Shown here: positions 1 through 10,144 of the stretch, piece after piece | Layout: the number at the start of each line of letters is the position of its first letter | Numbering within the stretch: position 1 is the first letter of the stretch | From: Juglans regia | Lineage: Eukaryota; Streptophyta; Magnoliopsida; Fagales; Juglandaceae | Length of the DNA: 64,000 nt | Assembly (NCBI RefSeq): GCF_001411555.2 | Contig: NC_049909.1 | Span: forward strand, 13,822,686-13,886,685 | Direction: 5' to 3' | The notes under the pieces: generated by a model | Database searches by the model: none | What the model was told of the DNA's origin: nothing | What the model saw: only the letters and a program-made list of their open reading frames with translations | Made by a program: the position numbers and the translations under genes

Positions 1-1427
1 ATTTAAAAAATTATAATAATTAGATGAAATGAGATAAAATAAATTGTAAAAACAAACGAGGCTTAGTATTAGTAAAAAAATTATTATATAAAGTTCAGGG
101 GAGACACAATCGTAAGTTTGCTTATTTGAATTCCAAAATTGAGGGGAAAAATAGCCCTCACTCAACTCAGTTTAATTTAATTTTAAGTTGAGTCTAATAT
201 CTAAAAACTCAACTCTCAAACACTAAACTCATTTCAACTGAATATCTCTTTACATGTGGGACTCACAATATTTTTCAACTTTTCATAAATATATATAATC
301 TCATCTTAATATCTAAACACATTTTAGGTGGGCTCCACAAAACTTGTTACTGTTCATAAAGAACTCAATTCATTTCAACTCAGTTCAGCATCCAAACGGA
401 ACTTTAGTGAGAAATCTTAGGGATTGTTTAGAAAATATTTTCATCTCATTTCATATCTCTCGTCTTATCTATTTTCATCTTATTTTTTTTCACAAACATT
501 AATCAAATATAAATATTTTCAAACTAATCATTATAACTTTTTCGAATTAATTAATACAATTTTTTCAAACTTTTTTAAATTCTAAAATAAAAATAATATT
601 ATAATAATATTTTAGTTTTATAAGACTTTTTATTCAACTTTTTATCTATCTTTTTCCAAAATTTAATAAATATTTAAGTTAAAATATTTTACTGTTATTC
701 ACAAATTATTTTAATATTATTTACAATCTTATTAACCAAAAAGAGATTTGAATAGAAACGAATGAAAATTAAAGAAGTAATAGTTTATTCTGAATTTCTG
801 ATTATAATAATACATGCCGAATTTGAAAAGATTTTTTATTTTTTTTTCAAATAAAGAGATATATTTTCAAAGAGTAATCCTAAACAAATATTTAAGGTGG
901 GCAGATTCCACACTCCCTAAAAATAGGGAGATTTAGGATAATACTACTCTTCCATCTCTATTTTACTGCTCAACTCTACCGTTTTGATTTTTTAATTTTG
1001 ATTTTTTAATTTTAATATTTTTTATTTAGTGATTAAAAAAGTATTTTTTTAATAATATTATGATTTTTTTATTTTTTTTAAATATTTAAAAGTGTTAAAA
1101 AATAGATGTATGAAAAAGTAGAAAAAAAAATCGTATAACTAACAATAGCTCACAGCGATAGCTGGGAACAGTGACTCTAGCAGGATTCGGGAGATTTATA
1201 CACAAAACGTGATATTTTTATTCGTATATCACTTTTTTTCAAATGAAATGCACAAGATTTGTACATTTTAAATTTGTATAAATTATTGTTCAAAATTTCA
1301 AATAACGAAATGGAAGATTTGAGTTTTAAAAAATATGCTATGGGAAAAAATCATAAAAAAAGATAACAAATAAGAAGATTTGAGAATATTTAAATAGTAA
1401 TATTAGATACAAGTTTAAGGCTTATAA
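1..1427. repeat. AT-rich intergenic DNA with MITE remnants
   Basis: No gene is visible. Bases about 160-410 and 420-760 look like decayed copies of the short MITE family seen elsewhere in the window: CTCATCTCA/AACTCAACTC runs, AT-rich cores and ends of the ATCCAAACG or GGATTGTTTAG type. A TTA lies directly before the GGGATTGTTTAG end at 420. Boundaries are uncertain because the copies are old. Confidence 0.4.
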
Positions 1428-1565
1428 GGGCTTGTTCGGAAAGTAAGATGATCTCATTTAATTTTAAAATTTCTCATAATTTCATTTTCAAACATTACTC
1501 AAATACAAATATTTTTTAATTTTTAATTTTTAAATTTTTTATTTAATCATTACCTAATCATTATA
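1428..1565. repeat. Left part of a MITE split by a MULE
   Basis: A MITE end (GGGCTTGTTCGGAAAG) begins after a TAA at 1425-1427. The AT-rich body stops at 1565, where the MULE starts, and similar AT-rich sequence resumes after 2811. This is consistent with a MITE interrupted by the later MULE insertion. Confidence 0.45.
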
Positions 1566-1800
1566 GAGAAAACTTTCCACCAATCGGTCTGCCATTCCTC
1601 AAACAACAGCCCGCCACTAAATTTGTTCCACGTAGCTTTTCTATTTCACATCTCATATGCCTGTCTACATCTGATAATGCTGTGAAAGTCTCCCTCCTTC
1701 CCTTGCAAAAAATCCCCTTCCCCTCTGCCTCTTCTACCAAAGCCCACCCTCCACCTCTCCCGTTGATGACAGAGCCCCTCTCCCAAAATCAACGCCGATG

Positions 1801-1935
1801 TTTGTGAAGCGTCTGCCTTGACCTCACCTCCCTTCAATTTTTTTTTTGTTCGGATTCCTATATTTCGTTTGTGAAGCGTCCGCCTTGACCCCACCCTCCC
1901 TTCAAATTTTTCTTTTTGTTCAGATTTCTGTATTT
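1801..1935. repeat. 67-bp tandem duplication
   Basis: Two adjacent copies of a segment beginning TTTGTGAAGCGTC, at about 1801-1867 and 1868-1935. They differ at a few positions and lie inside the MULE. Confidence 0.8.
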
Positions 1936-2251
1936 GGTATATGCTTGATTTGAATAGAGGACATGTGTATTGTTTACAAATGCATGAATTTAATTCTGAA
2001 TTGTTTTTGTTTTTGTATTTTTTCATCAAAGGTTTAGTATTTGATAATTTTTGGTATTTCGGATTTCAAATAGGTTTCTAAAGTCCTTTTCAGAATGGTG
2101 GTAAGGATAGAGATGAGTGAGAAGGATCTGAGAGTTTTTTCTTGTTGAATTTAAAGATTTCATAGTCAGCCTTTTGTTTCTTTTTGGCCTCTGCTTCTTG
2201 TTGGCTATGGGGGATTGTGAGATTCTAGAATTTGAAGGAGAAGAATACTTA

Positions 2252-2437
2252 GGGTGAGTTTAGATGTTGAAGTGAGTTGAGTTGAGTTGAGATGATAAAA
2301 TATTGTTAGAATATTATTTTTTAATATTATTATTATTTTGAGATTTGAAAAAATTGAATTGTTTATTATATTTTATGTTGGAATTTGAAAAAAATTGTAA
2401 TGATGAGTTGAGAGTATTTTATGATCCAAACGCAGCC
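2252..2437. mobile_element. Tourist-like MITE with TTA duplication
   Basis: 186-bp element with matching TTA at 2249-2251 and 2438-2440. The left end is GGGTGAGTTTAGATG and the right end ATCCAAACGCAGCC, so the termini are inverted repeats of the GGNNNNGTTTGGAT type. The body contains GAGTTGAGTTGAG runs and an AT-rich core. The 3-bp TTA/TAA duplication fits the PIF/Harbinger-Tourist class. It is nested in the MULE. Confidence 0.7.
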
Positions 2438-2811
2438 TTAATTGCAATAGTGAAACACATTGTGAAAACGGAACAAAATGGGGGAGAAAGAGTTTCATGG
2501 GGATGACGGGAATTGGTGGGTGTAATGGCGTTGTCCAGCTGTGGCGGCGACGAACCTGCTTTAGTGCGGCGGTGGTCTGGGTTTGGTGTGGCGGCAGCAG
2601 TTTGGGTTTGGTGTGACAGCGTTGGTCTGGGTTTTGAATGTAAAGATGAAGGAATTCGTTTCTCTTCTCAAATTTGACTGGTAGTGTGGCTTGATCAGAT
2701 GAATCAGATTTATTGTGTCTAATGTAAAACTTCATACGTGGCATGTTGTGATTGAGGGCGGTTAAACGGCCAACATCAGCCAGACCGACCCAAAGAGTTT
2801 CATCGTTATAA

Positions 2812-3008
2812 CGATCCTAAACTTCTAAACAAAACATAAAAAAATATAATTTTTTTAAATTTTAAAATAAAAATAATATTAAAAAATTATATCTACTAAT
2901 ATTTTAATTTTATATTTTAACTGTTTAGGAAACTTTTGCCGGCCCTGATCCGTGATCGGTCCGTGGTGCTCCGTAAGTGTAGCATAGCTCTTCCGTAAGT
3001 TGTTTTCA
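2812..3008. repeat. Right-hand MITE remainder and gene upstream region
   Basis: AT-rich sequence resembling the MITE body resumes after the MULE duplication and runs to about 2930. Unique sequence leading to the aspartyl aminopeptidase promoter follows. Confidence 0.35.
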
Positions 3009-3040
3009 TGGGCCCATGGCCCGAAACAATATATATTCTC
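3009..3040 (+). promoter_or_regulatory. Site II (TGGGCC) and TATA-like promoter elements
   Basis: TGGGCCCA at 3009-3016 is followed by ATGGCCC and an ATATATATT stretch, about 110-140 bp upstream of the aspartyl aminopeptidase ATG. TGGGCC (site II) elements are common in promoters of plant housekeeping genes. Assignment to this gene rests on position only. Confidence 0.4.
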
Positions 3041-3148
3041 CGTGCTATGTCCGCGAGTACATATACAACACGAATCACGATAGGCTCAAAAAAAGAGATT
3101 CGAAAATAAATACGAAGCAAAGTAAACTCTGTGAAATTATTGGAAGCC

Positions 3149-6100
3149 ATGGCCAAGAAAGAGGCGCAGAACGAAGTAAGCTCAGTGGTCTCCGATCTCA
3201 TTGACTTCTTGAACGCCTCCCCTACTGCTTACCACGCCGTTGGTAATTATTTAATCTCTCTTCTTTGTTGTCCATTTCCGTTTTTTGAAGTTCCTCATAT
3301 GTCCCATCTTAATATCTTACCTTCCTCTCTTGAGTATTTGTTTGGATTTCGAAGACGGTTCTCTTTTTCTGTTTTTTGTAAGGAGTGATTAATTGCGTCT
3401 ATTAACTTAATTTAAGATGAGGCAAAGAAGCAGTTGAGAAGCGCGGGGTATGAGCAAGTTTCGGAGAGGGAGGATTGGAAATTGGAAGCCGGAAAGAGAT
3501 ATTTCTTCACGCGGAATTACTCCACGATTGTCGCTTTCGCGATCGGAAAAAAGTACGGTTTTCTTTGTTAATTTCTTCTGTTCTTTCAATAACTTCACCA
3601 TATTCATTTTTTGACTACGTTTGGTTGCTGAAAAAATGCAAGAAAACAAAAGAAATCAAATTTGTGAATTTTATGATTTTTACCATTGGGAGCACCTAGT
3701 TAACATAGATAAAATACATTTCATTGAGCTTAAAAGAAACTGTTTGGCTTAGTCCAATTTTCCGTAGTTGTACAATTAATTATTGCTTGATAAAGAGTTA
3801 GTTTATTTATTGCTGATATTGTGCAACTTTTATTTAGGTATGTTGCGGGAAATGGATTCCATATAGTTGGTGCTCATACTGATAGTCCTTGTCTGAAACT
3901 GAAGCCCGTTTCCAAGGTGACCTTACCTGATTTGAAATATTACTTGCATGCTGTAATATATAATTGGATTGTTTAAGGAGAATTTCCTTCTTTGTTGGGG
4001 AAATCTGGTGGCTTGGGCAGGTAACTAAAGGTGGGTATTTGGAGGTTGGTGTTCAAACATATGGGGGCGGCTTGTGGCATACTTGGTTTGATCGTGACTT
4101 AACAGTTGCGGGAAGGATGATAATCAGAGAAGAAAAAGATGGTTCTGTTTTATACTCACATCGTCTTGTTAGAGTCGAGAGGCCCATTATGCGGATCCCG
4201 ACCCTAGCAATTCACTTAGACAGGTTGCCTTGCTGTATGAAATGCTTTCTCACCTGTTTGGATGTTGTGTGTTCATGGTTTAGATAGAACTGTGAATTTT
4301 AACTTTGAAGCTACCTTCTTTGAACAATTTGTTATGTTCTGTGAACAGGGGCGTTAATGATGGGTTCAAGATCAACACACAGAGCCATCTTCTTCCTGTC
4401 TTGGCAACATCAATAAAGGTAAACTTGAGATTACACACACTCGTATGCTTCATCCTATCTATGTGTTTTTTTTTATGTTTATTCTGTTGATGGTCATAGA
4501 ACATGATTAAGAGGAATTGTTTTGCTTAAGAATGCCGGTATTGTATGTTTAGCCATGATCACATGTTTGTCTGATCTAATGAAAAGAGGAGTAACTGAAC
4601 CTCAGACAAATGTGGCTTGATTAAAGTTTGAGTGAATGTATTCCTTTTGATCAAATTTTTGCTTTATCCTTCTCAACTACCTTTTGTAGGCAGAGCTCAA
4701 TAAAGCTGTTGCTGAAAATGGTCCAGTTGAAACTGGAGTTCAGATTAATGGAGAAAAAGTTAATGAAAGAACTACCAATAACAGCTCGAAGCATCACTCG
4801 CTTCTGTTAGAGGTTGATAAATTCTCTCTTTTCTCTTCTCTTTTGCAGGGGTGGGGGTTGGGGGGAGATAGGGAAAATTAATTTATATTAGTATGGTCCA
4901 GACTGCATGATTATGTTAGAGGTATGATCACATGTAGTTTTTACACTTTTTGGAGTATCTCAGCTTGATTTTTTTGGTAATGCTTCTTGGTGATTTGTGT
5001 CTCTCTACTCTTTTTTTTTTTTTTTCTAGCTGCTTGCAAGTCAGATTGACTGTAAGCCAAATGATATATGCGATTTCGAGTTACAAGTGTGTGATACTCA
5101 ACCAAGTATTGTAGCTGGTGCCACAAAAGAATTCATTTTCTCTGGGCGGCTCGATAATCTCTGCATGTCATTTTGCTCTCTAAAGGTATGACTTGGCATA
5201 AAGGCTGTCTTCTCTTTTTGTTGAGACGGAATTAAGAGGTGCATATCTGAGTTGATTGTTTGCCTTGCCATTTTCTTGCTGTGCAATGTGCTAAATATTG
5301 TGCTTCACTCATTTCTCATGTCGAATTTGGGAGCCTTTGAAATTCTTCATGGCTGATAAAAGGTTGTGCCTTATGGATTTTTTATATTAAAAGTTTCTAA
5401 AATCACGAACACTTCAGGTGAATGCAGTTATTTATATAATGAATTCCTCTTCTGTTCCTATGTGTGATTCCCTTGATCTTCATCTTTTGTGATGTCAATG
5501 GCTTGGCCCTGCTATGTATAATTTATGGTCCTAGATACATATTGAGCATGAGCTTTTTGTCCCATCCCCAGTATTGTATAGCATGTTGCATTTTTTTTTC
5601 TCCTAATTATATTGTTTGGTCTTTATGCTTTTCAATTCAGCATTTTGTCATCTAATAAGGTACAGTGAATTACGTCAGTTATTGGAACTGTCTGCTTCAT
5701 TTTCCCTTGTGCTAGATCATAGGTGCCACAGGGTAAGTCTAAAATACTTGCATTATCTATTGTCTGTCATTTGGACGTGAGGCTTGGCACTTTTTTCAGA
5801 AATATTTTCTTTGCTTCCCTTTCTTGGGCAACATGCAGATTGATTCCTTGAGGACAAACTGATTAATCTTAAACTTTATTGAACTGAATTTGGAAATGAT
5901 AAAAGTGAATTGATAAGAAAAGTTTTTCTGGAACTGCCAAGAACTACAGAAAGCTTAGTTATGCAAATTTCTTGGCCGTGATATGGCCCAAAGAAGTACT
6001 TATCTGAGCTCTTACTCACCCAGACAGTCCAATGCATGTTTTGGAACTGAAAGATAAAATCTACAATATATTTCTTCCTCTTCCACGTAGATCACCGTTG

Positions 6101-8736
6101 CTACTTTCTCGTGTTGCTGGTTTTCCTCATGTATTGGAGAAAATATAGTGCGGTCTTAGTTGTTTGAGTTCAAAGCAGCTGATTTGCATATGCTACATTA
6201 TGGTTTCAATTTCAGGCATTGATAGATGCTACATTTTCTGAAAGCTGTCTTGAGGATGAGACTGGTGTTAAAATGGTAGCCTTGTTTGATCATGAGGAGG
6301 TTGGGTCTAACTCTGCCCAAGGAGCTGGGTCTCCTGTCATGGTAGATGCTTTGTCACGAATTACAAGTTCATTTGGCCCAGATTCTAAGGTGATAATTGC
6401 TTCATGTCCTTCTGATGATTCTAAATTTTTATTGAAAAAATGAAATGTTCACTATTATTCTTTGATTGATTGCGTGCTTCAAAATATAGATCCGGGTAGA
6501 TGCTTATATTTTTGTCGATATAGTGTGTAGAATTATGGGTTCTGAACTAATGCAATTTGAAAATAAAGGAATCTGATATATTATTCATGTCAAAACCTGG
6601 AAAAATTCTAAATAGGTTTAAAGAATTGCAACTTGCTATTTTAGGAGTTAAGAAGGGCCTGTTTGGATATACATCTATTACACCCAGGTATATCCCTCAT
6701 TGGGAGGGTGATGAATATGCATTGTTTGTTAAGTCCTACATTTATTCCTTACTAACCGGAACTACACTTCATAATGGTTCTAAATACCTTAATTATAACC
6801 TTGACTAATCTTTTTAGAGTATCAGCTGATATGTGATTTGGACTTTCCTTGGGTCATTATAGAATGTTATCAAAGCTGACATAGTCATAATGTGTAGCGT
6901 TAAGGCACTCAATGCGACAAAGGCAATAACAAGGACATCGGTGATTTGAGTAGGGTAGTTAGATGAGATGAGATAATTTGTGAATAGTAGTGAAATGGTT
7001 TGAGCTAAGATGTTTTATGGGGTTTTGGGAAAGGAGAGAGAAAAAATTGAATAAAAATATTATAAAGTTAAAATATTGTTAAAATATAATTTTTGTTTTG
7101 GAATTTAAAAAAATTGAATTGTTTGTTGTGTTTTGTTTGGAAGTTTGAGAAATTTATAATGATTAGGTAATGATTAGATGAGAAAGTTGAAGATTTGAAA
7201 TGAAAAGGTGTTTGTGTTTGTGGTGTTTGGATATTGAGATAAGATGGGATGAGATGAGATGAGAGGTTCATGCTATCCAAATCAGGCCTAAGTCCAACAC
7301 ATGCAGTGAGTGGTGAGTCCCATCTTGATACCCTACTAGGTACTGAACTTATAATGACTCCAAGGATCTCCAAGTGTTCGAAATATAGACCCAAACGTGA
7401 CTTGAGGTTTCCCTCAGTCGTTATGGCTTCCCACTTTTATCATTACAGCAAACTCTTGTTTCCTGTGTTGAACCTTAAATTTTGTAATAATGCCCATACC
7501 TTGCTACAATGAAATCTTTTTTATACAGCTGAATTGTTTCAAAAAGGTCAACTTTCACTGCCAATAATCAACCAACCAACCAACAAAATAGTGGTTCCCA
7601 TACTCTTTTCTGAATCCTGTTTAGAGATACATTTTCTGTTCATCATTCTCCATCAGGATGTGGAAGTGACTAGATTACCGAAACAATGAGCATCTGAAAA
7701 AAATTGTTTTAAATTCAAAGTTTTGCGATTTTTAATAGATCTGCATTGTTTTTTTCAACCATGATGCGTGAATCATGCTTCAGACTTCGTTTCCCAATTT
7801 CAAGCCACCATGGCTTGAGCCCTTTCTCTTATGCAAGAGTTTTGAATTGGATTCGTTGGATTCACAAACATGTGGCATCGGCTGGAATTTAAGAGTGGCA
7901 TAATCATATTCCTTTCTATACACTCATTCAGTGATTATGTTTTAGTCTGGAAACTTATATACTGTTACTCTATTTTTTTTTTTCTTTCCAGGTGCTTGAG
8001 AAAGCAATCCAGAGGAGTTTCCTTGTTTCAGCTGACATGGCACATGCATTACACCCTAATCATATGGTGTGTTGTCTACTGTGCTTGTAATTTTCCAGCG
8101 TGGGCAATATATATTCTTTTTGTTGCACACGTTGATAGAGTTCCTCCCACAGGATAAGCATGAGGAAAATCATCAGCCCAAGATGCATGGAGGGCTTGTC
8201 ATCAAACACAACGCAAATCAACGCTATGCAACCAATGCAGTCACTTCCTTCATATTCAGAGAGATAGCAACAAATCATAAACTTCCTGTTCAGGTCAGTT
8301 TTGCCCTGCATTGTTTATTGTATCCGTGAAATAATCCGGGGTACAAGACTTCTATAAATAGAATTAGCCCAAAATTGGAAATATAATTAATAACATGATT
8401 TTTATATAAAAAAGGGAATTCTTGCAAGAATTGAAAATATAATTGACCAAACAGAATTGAGATGTTTTTGTGGAACAACAAAGTAATTGAGAAGAGAAAT
8501 CACTTGTGATGCAGGATTTTGTGGTGCGCAATGACATGGGATGTGGTTCAACCATTGGCCCTATCCTTGCAAGTGGTGTCGGGATTCGTACAGTTGATGT
8601 CGGCGCGCCGCAGCTTTCAATGCATAGTATACGAGAAATGTGTGCTGTAGATGACGTGAAGCATTCATATGAGCATTTCAAGGCCTATTTCCAAGAGTTC
8701 TCTCATCTAGACGCTAAGATAATAGTTGACATTTAG
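3149..8736 (+). CDS. DNPEP: Aspartyl aminopeptidase (M18 family), 11 exons, 490 aa
   Basis: Zinc exopeptidase that removes N-terminal Asp/Glu from peptides, probably cytosolic; I see no signal peptide. Exons: 3149-3242, 3417-3552, 3838-3916, 4021-4223, 4349-4418, 4690-4812, 5030-5185, 6216-6389, 7992-8066, 8153-8293, 8515-8736. They sum to 1473 nt, all with GT-AG borders and consistent phases. The start is the ATG in GCCATGGCC at 3149; an in-frame upstream GTG is not needed. Expected M18 metal and catalytic residues are present: His90 (GAHTDSPC), Asp277 (RLDNLCMSF), Glu314/Glu315 (FDHEEVGS), Asp360 ([11 protein letters not shown]) and His454 (APQLSMHS). Length matches the eukaryotic family (about 475-490 aa), so it appears complete. 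Exon 6 has a weak donor (GTTGAT). Intron 8 (6390-7991) carries MITE sequence. A possible AATAAA signal lies near 8964. Symbol follows the animal orthologue. Confidence 0.95.
6654..7288. repeat. MITE-type sequence in intron 8 of the aminopeptidase gene
   Basis: The left border GGGCCTGTTTGGATAT and right border ATCCAAATCAGGCC (followed by TAA at 7289) are inverted. GATGAGATGAGATGAGAGG and long AT-rich stretches typical of the local MITE family lie between them. At 635 bp it is longer than other copies, so it may be two nested or partial copies. Confidence 0.5.
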
Positions 8737-9066
8737 GTAAGTGTTCATCTTTTGCAGTTCCAATCGCCGCCCATGTGCCATCGTAGGCTCTTGCTTTAAA
8801 CACATTCAAAACTAACTGGAATGTTGTAGTGGATCTGCAAAGTACTTTGGATCTGTTTCGGTAATTATGTTTTGCTACATGCTTTGAACATTCCTCGCAA
8901 TTTTCCTTATCCCTTACTTTTCTGATCAAGTTTTCTTATCCCGAAGGTTTGTTGTCCTATTTTAATAAATCGTTCTCTTAAAATGATAAACCTACAATGT
9001 TTCTTCAAAACATTGAGCTTAAGCCTCATCATGAATCATGTAACTTTTCCCATATGAAAAATTGTA
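8737..9066 (+). other. 3' UTR and downstream region of the aminopeptidase gene
   Basis: Non-coding. An AATAAA-type signal lies near 8964-8969. No further reading frame or RNA gene is recognised. Confidence 0.4.
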
Positions 9067-9244
9067 TTCATCATCCTTATACACCATATTTTTTTTAAAA
9101 TTTTTTTTATCTCTTATCAAATGTGTTATATGTAGATGATGAATAGAATAATTCAATTAGTTTAAGAAGAATAAAAAAAATTAAAAATTAATTTTTTTTT
9201 TTTTAAAAGAAGAAAAATAAGTATGGTGTGTAGGAATAATGAGT
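9067..9244. repeat. Fold-back element (MITE-like)
   Basis: The left arm TCATCCTTATACACCATATT at about 9070 pairs with the right arm AAGTATGGTGTGTAGGAATA near 9220-9238. The AT-rich centre can fold into a roughly 175-bp imperfect hairpin. No coding capacity. Confidence 0.5.
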
Positions 9245-9924
9245 AGCAAATCCTCTACGTAATTTATGTAGAAAACGTACCAAAATTTTGGAGCTGAACG
9301 GCATCCAAGGATGAATTATTGAGCAACACCTCGTTGGATTAGTTTTTCGTCATCCAAAATTAATGAGTCGTCGGATGACAGCACCATATTTGATGCACCC
9401 GCAAGAGTATAATATGCGCACCTTTTATAATTTTAAAGATAATTATCTAATATTAAAAGATGAGAATTGTTATAGTCATAAATGAATTATACAAGAGGAA
9501 TACAATAAATTGACGTGGCTTCACGTGATCCGTTCAATCTACTTTTCAATAAAAGTAATTTTACAATCTGATAAATCACATCAAGTTAGTTCGTGAAATT
9601 ACTCTTATGTAATTTCTTTGTGGCTTAAAAGATTCAAATTAAGAGAATTTTGGCATTTTCTATGAAGAGATACAATCATATTGATTAGTTATAAAATAAT
9701 TATGGACCATGGTTCTATATTTTCGTCGGCAAAAATCCCTAGTTGACAAAGAGCAGACCATATTACGAAAAACATTCGAACATAAGCCCAAAACAAACGA
9801 GTTTTAAGAGGGCTTAAAGCCCGGTACGAGGGATTGGTACCAATACATACCAATTACCGTGTCCATGAGTCATGACTCTTGACCATCAACTTGCGCTCAA
9901 TTTTTCCCTTTCCCAGTAGCAGGC
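9245..9924. other. Intergenic, nothing recognised
   Basis: AT-rich sequence between the fold-back element and the U5 promoter. No convincing reading frame, RNA gene or repeat boundary seen. Confidence 0.4.
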
Positions 9925-9976
9925 GTCCCACATCGGAGAACTGCGAAGACTAGTCTAAGATAGCAGCTATAAAATA
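9925..9976 (+). promoter_or_regulatory. Plant snRNA promoter: USE and TATA box
   Basis: GTCCCACATCG at 9925-9935 matches the plant upstream sequence element (RTCCCACATCG). TATAAAATA at 9968-9976 is the TATA box. The 32-nt gap between them fits the wider (about 33-34 nt) spacing known for Pol II plant snRNA genes, not the about 23-24 nt spacing of Pol III U6/U3 genes. U5 is a Pol II gene, so the spacing agrees with the gene identity. Confidence 0.88.
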
Positions 9977-9995
9977 GGCAGCCAATACCTCGCTC

Positions 9996-10126
9996 AAACC
10001 ACGCAGCCACGCGGTGAGCACAAAGCGAACTATTCTTTCGCCTTTTACTAAAGAATACCGTGTGCTCGCCGCAAATAGTGGCATACGCCTATTTTTGGAG
10101 GGGTTTCTGTTAATCGGGATGCCCCT
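9996..10126 (+). ncRNA. U5: U5 spliceosomal snRNA
   Basis: The RNA carries the invariant U5 loop 1 (CGCCTTTTACTAAAG, 10039-10053), which in the spliceosome contacts exon ends at both splice sites. The loop sits on a stem formed by TATTCTTT and AAAGAATA. An Sm-binding site, ATTTTTGG, is at 10091-10098, followed by a GC-rich 3' stem-loop of GGGG and CCCC ending near 10125. The start is placed about 28-30 nt after the TATA box and is accurate only to a few bases. Loop, Sm site, promoter and 3' box are all intact, so this is probably an active copy rather than a pseudogene. Confidence 0.9.
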
Positions 10127-10137
10127 AAAAGTCTTCG

Positions 10138-10144
10138 AGTTCAA
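10138..10144 (+). terminator. Plant snRNA 3' box (AGTTCAA)
   Basis: AGTTCAA matches the AGTNNAA core of the plant snRNA 3'-end signal and lies about 12-18 nt after the predicted 3' end of U5. The CA that usually precedes the core is not obvious. Confidence 0.6.

Larger units (their letters stand above)
1566..2801. mobile_element. Non-autonomous Mutator-like element (MULE)
   Basis: Element of 1236 bp flanked by a 9-bp target duplication, ATCATTATA at 1557-1565 and ATCGTTATA at 2802-2810 (one mismatch). The ends are long imperfect inverted repeats of about 75 bp: both contain CGGTCTG, then a GCCCGCCAC/ACCGCCCTC block, then CCACGTA. Nine-bp duplications and long TIRs are typical of Mutator-like elements. 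The interior has no transposase-like reading frame. It holds a 67-bp tandem duplication, a nested MITE and a GC-rich stretch at 2525-2640, possibly captured genomic sequence. Confidence 0.7.

Noticed and set aside
2373..2744. 123-codon minus-strand frame
   Set aside because: It crosses the nested MITE and its border inside the MULE, so it is an accident of junctions.
3131..3148. Upstream in-frame GTG start for the aminopeptidase
   Set aside because: Plant nuclear genes start at ATG, and the ATG at 3149 has a good GCCATGGCC context and gives the expected length.
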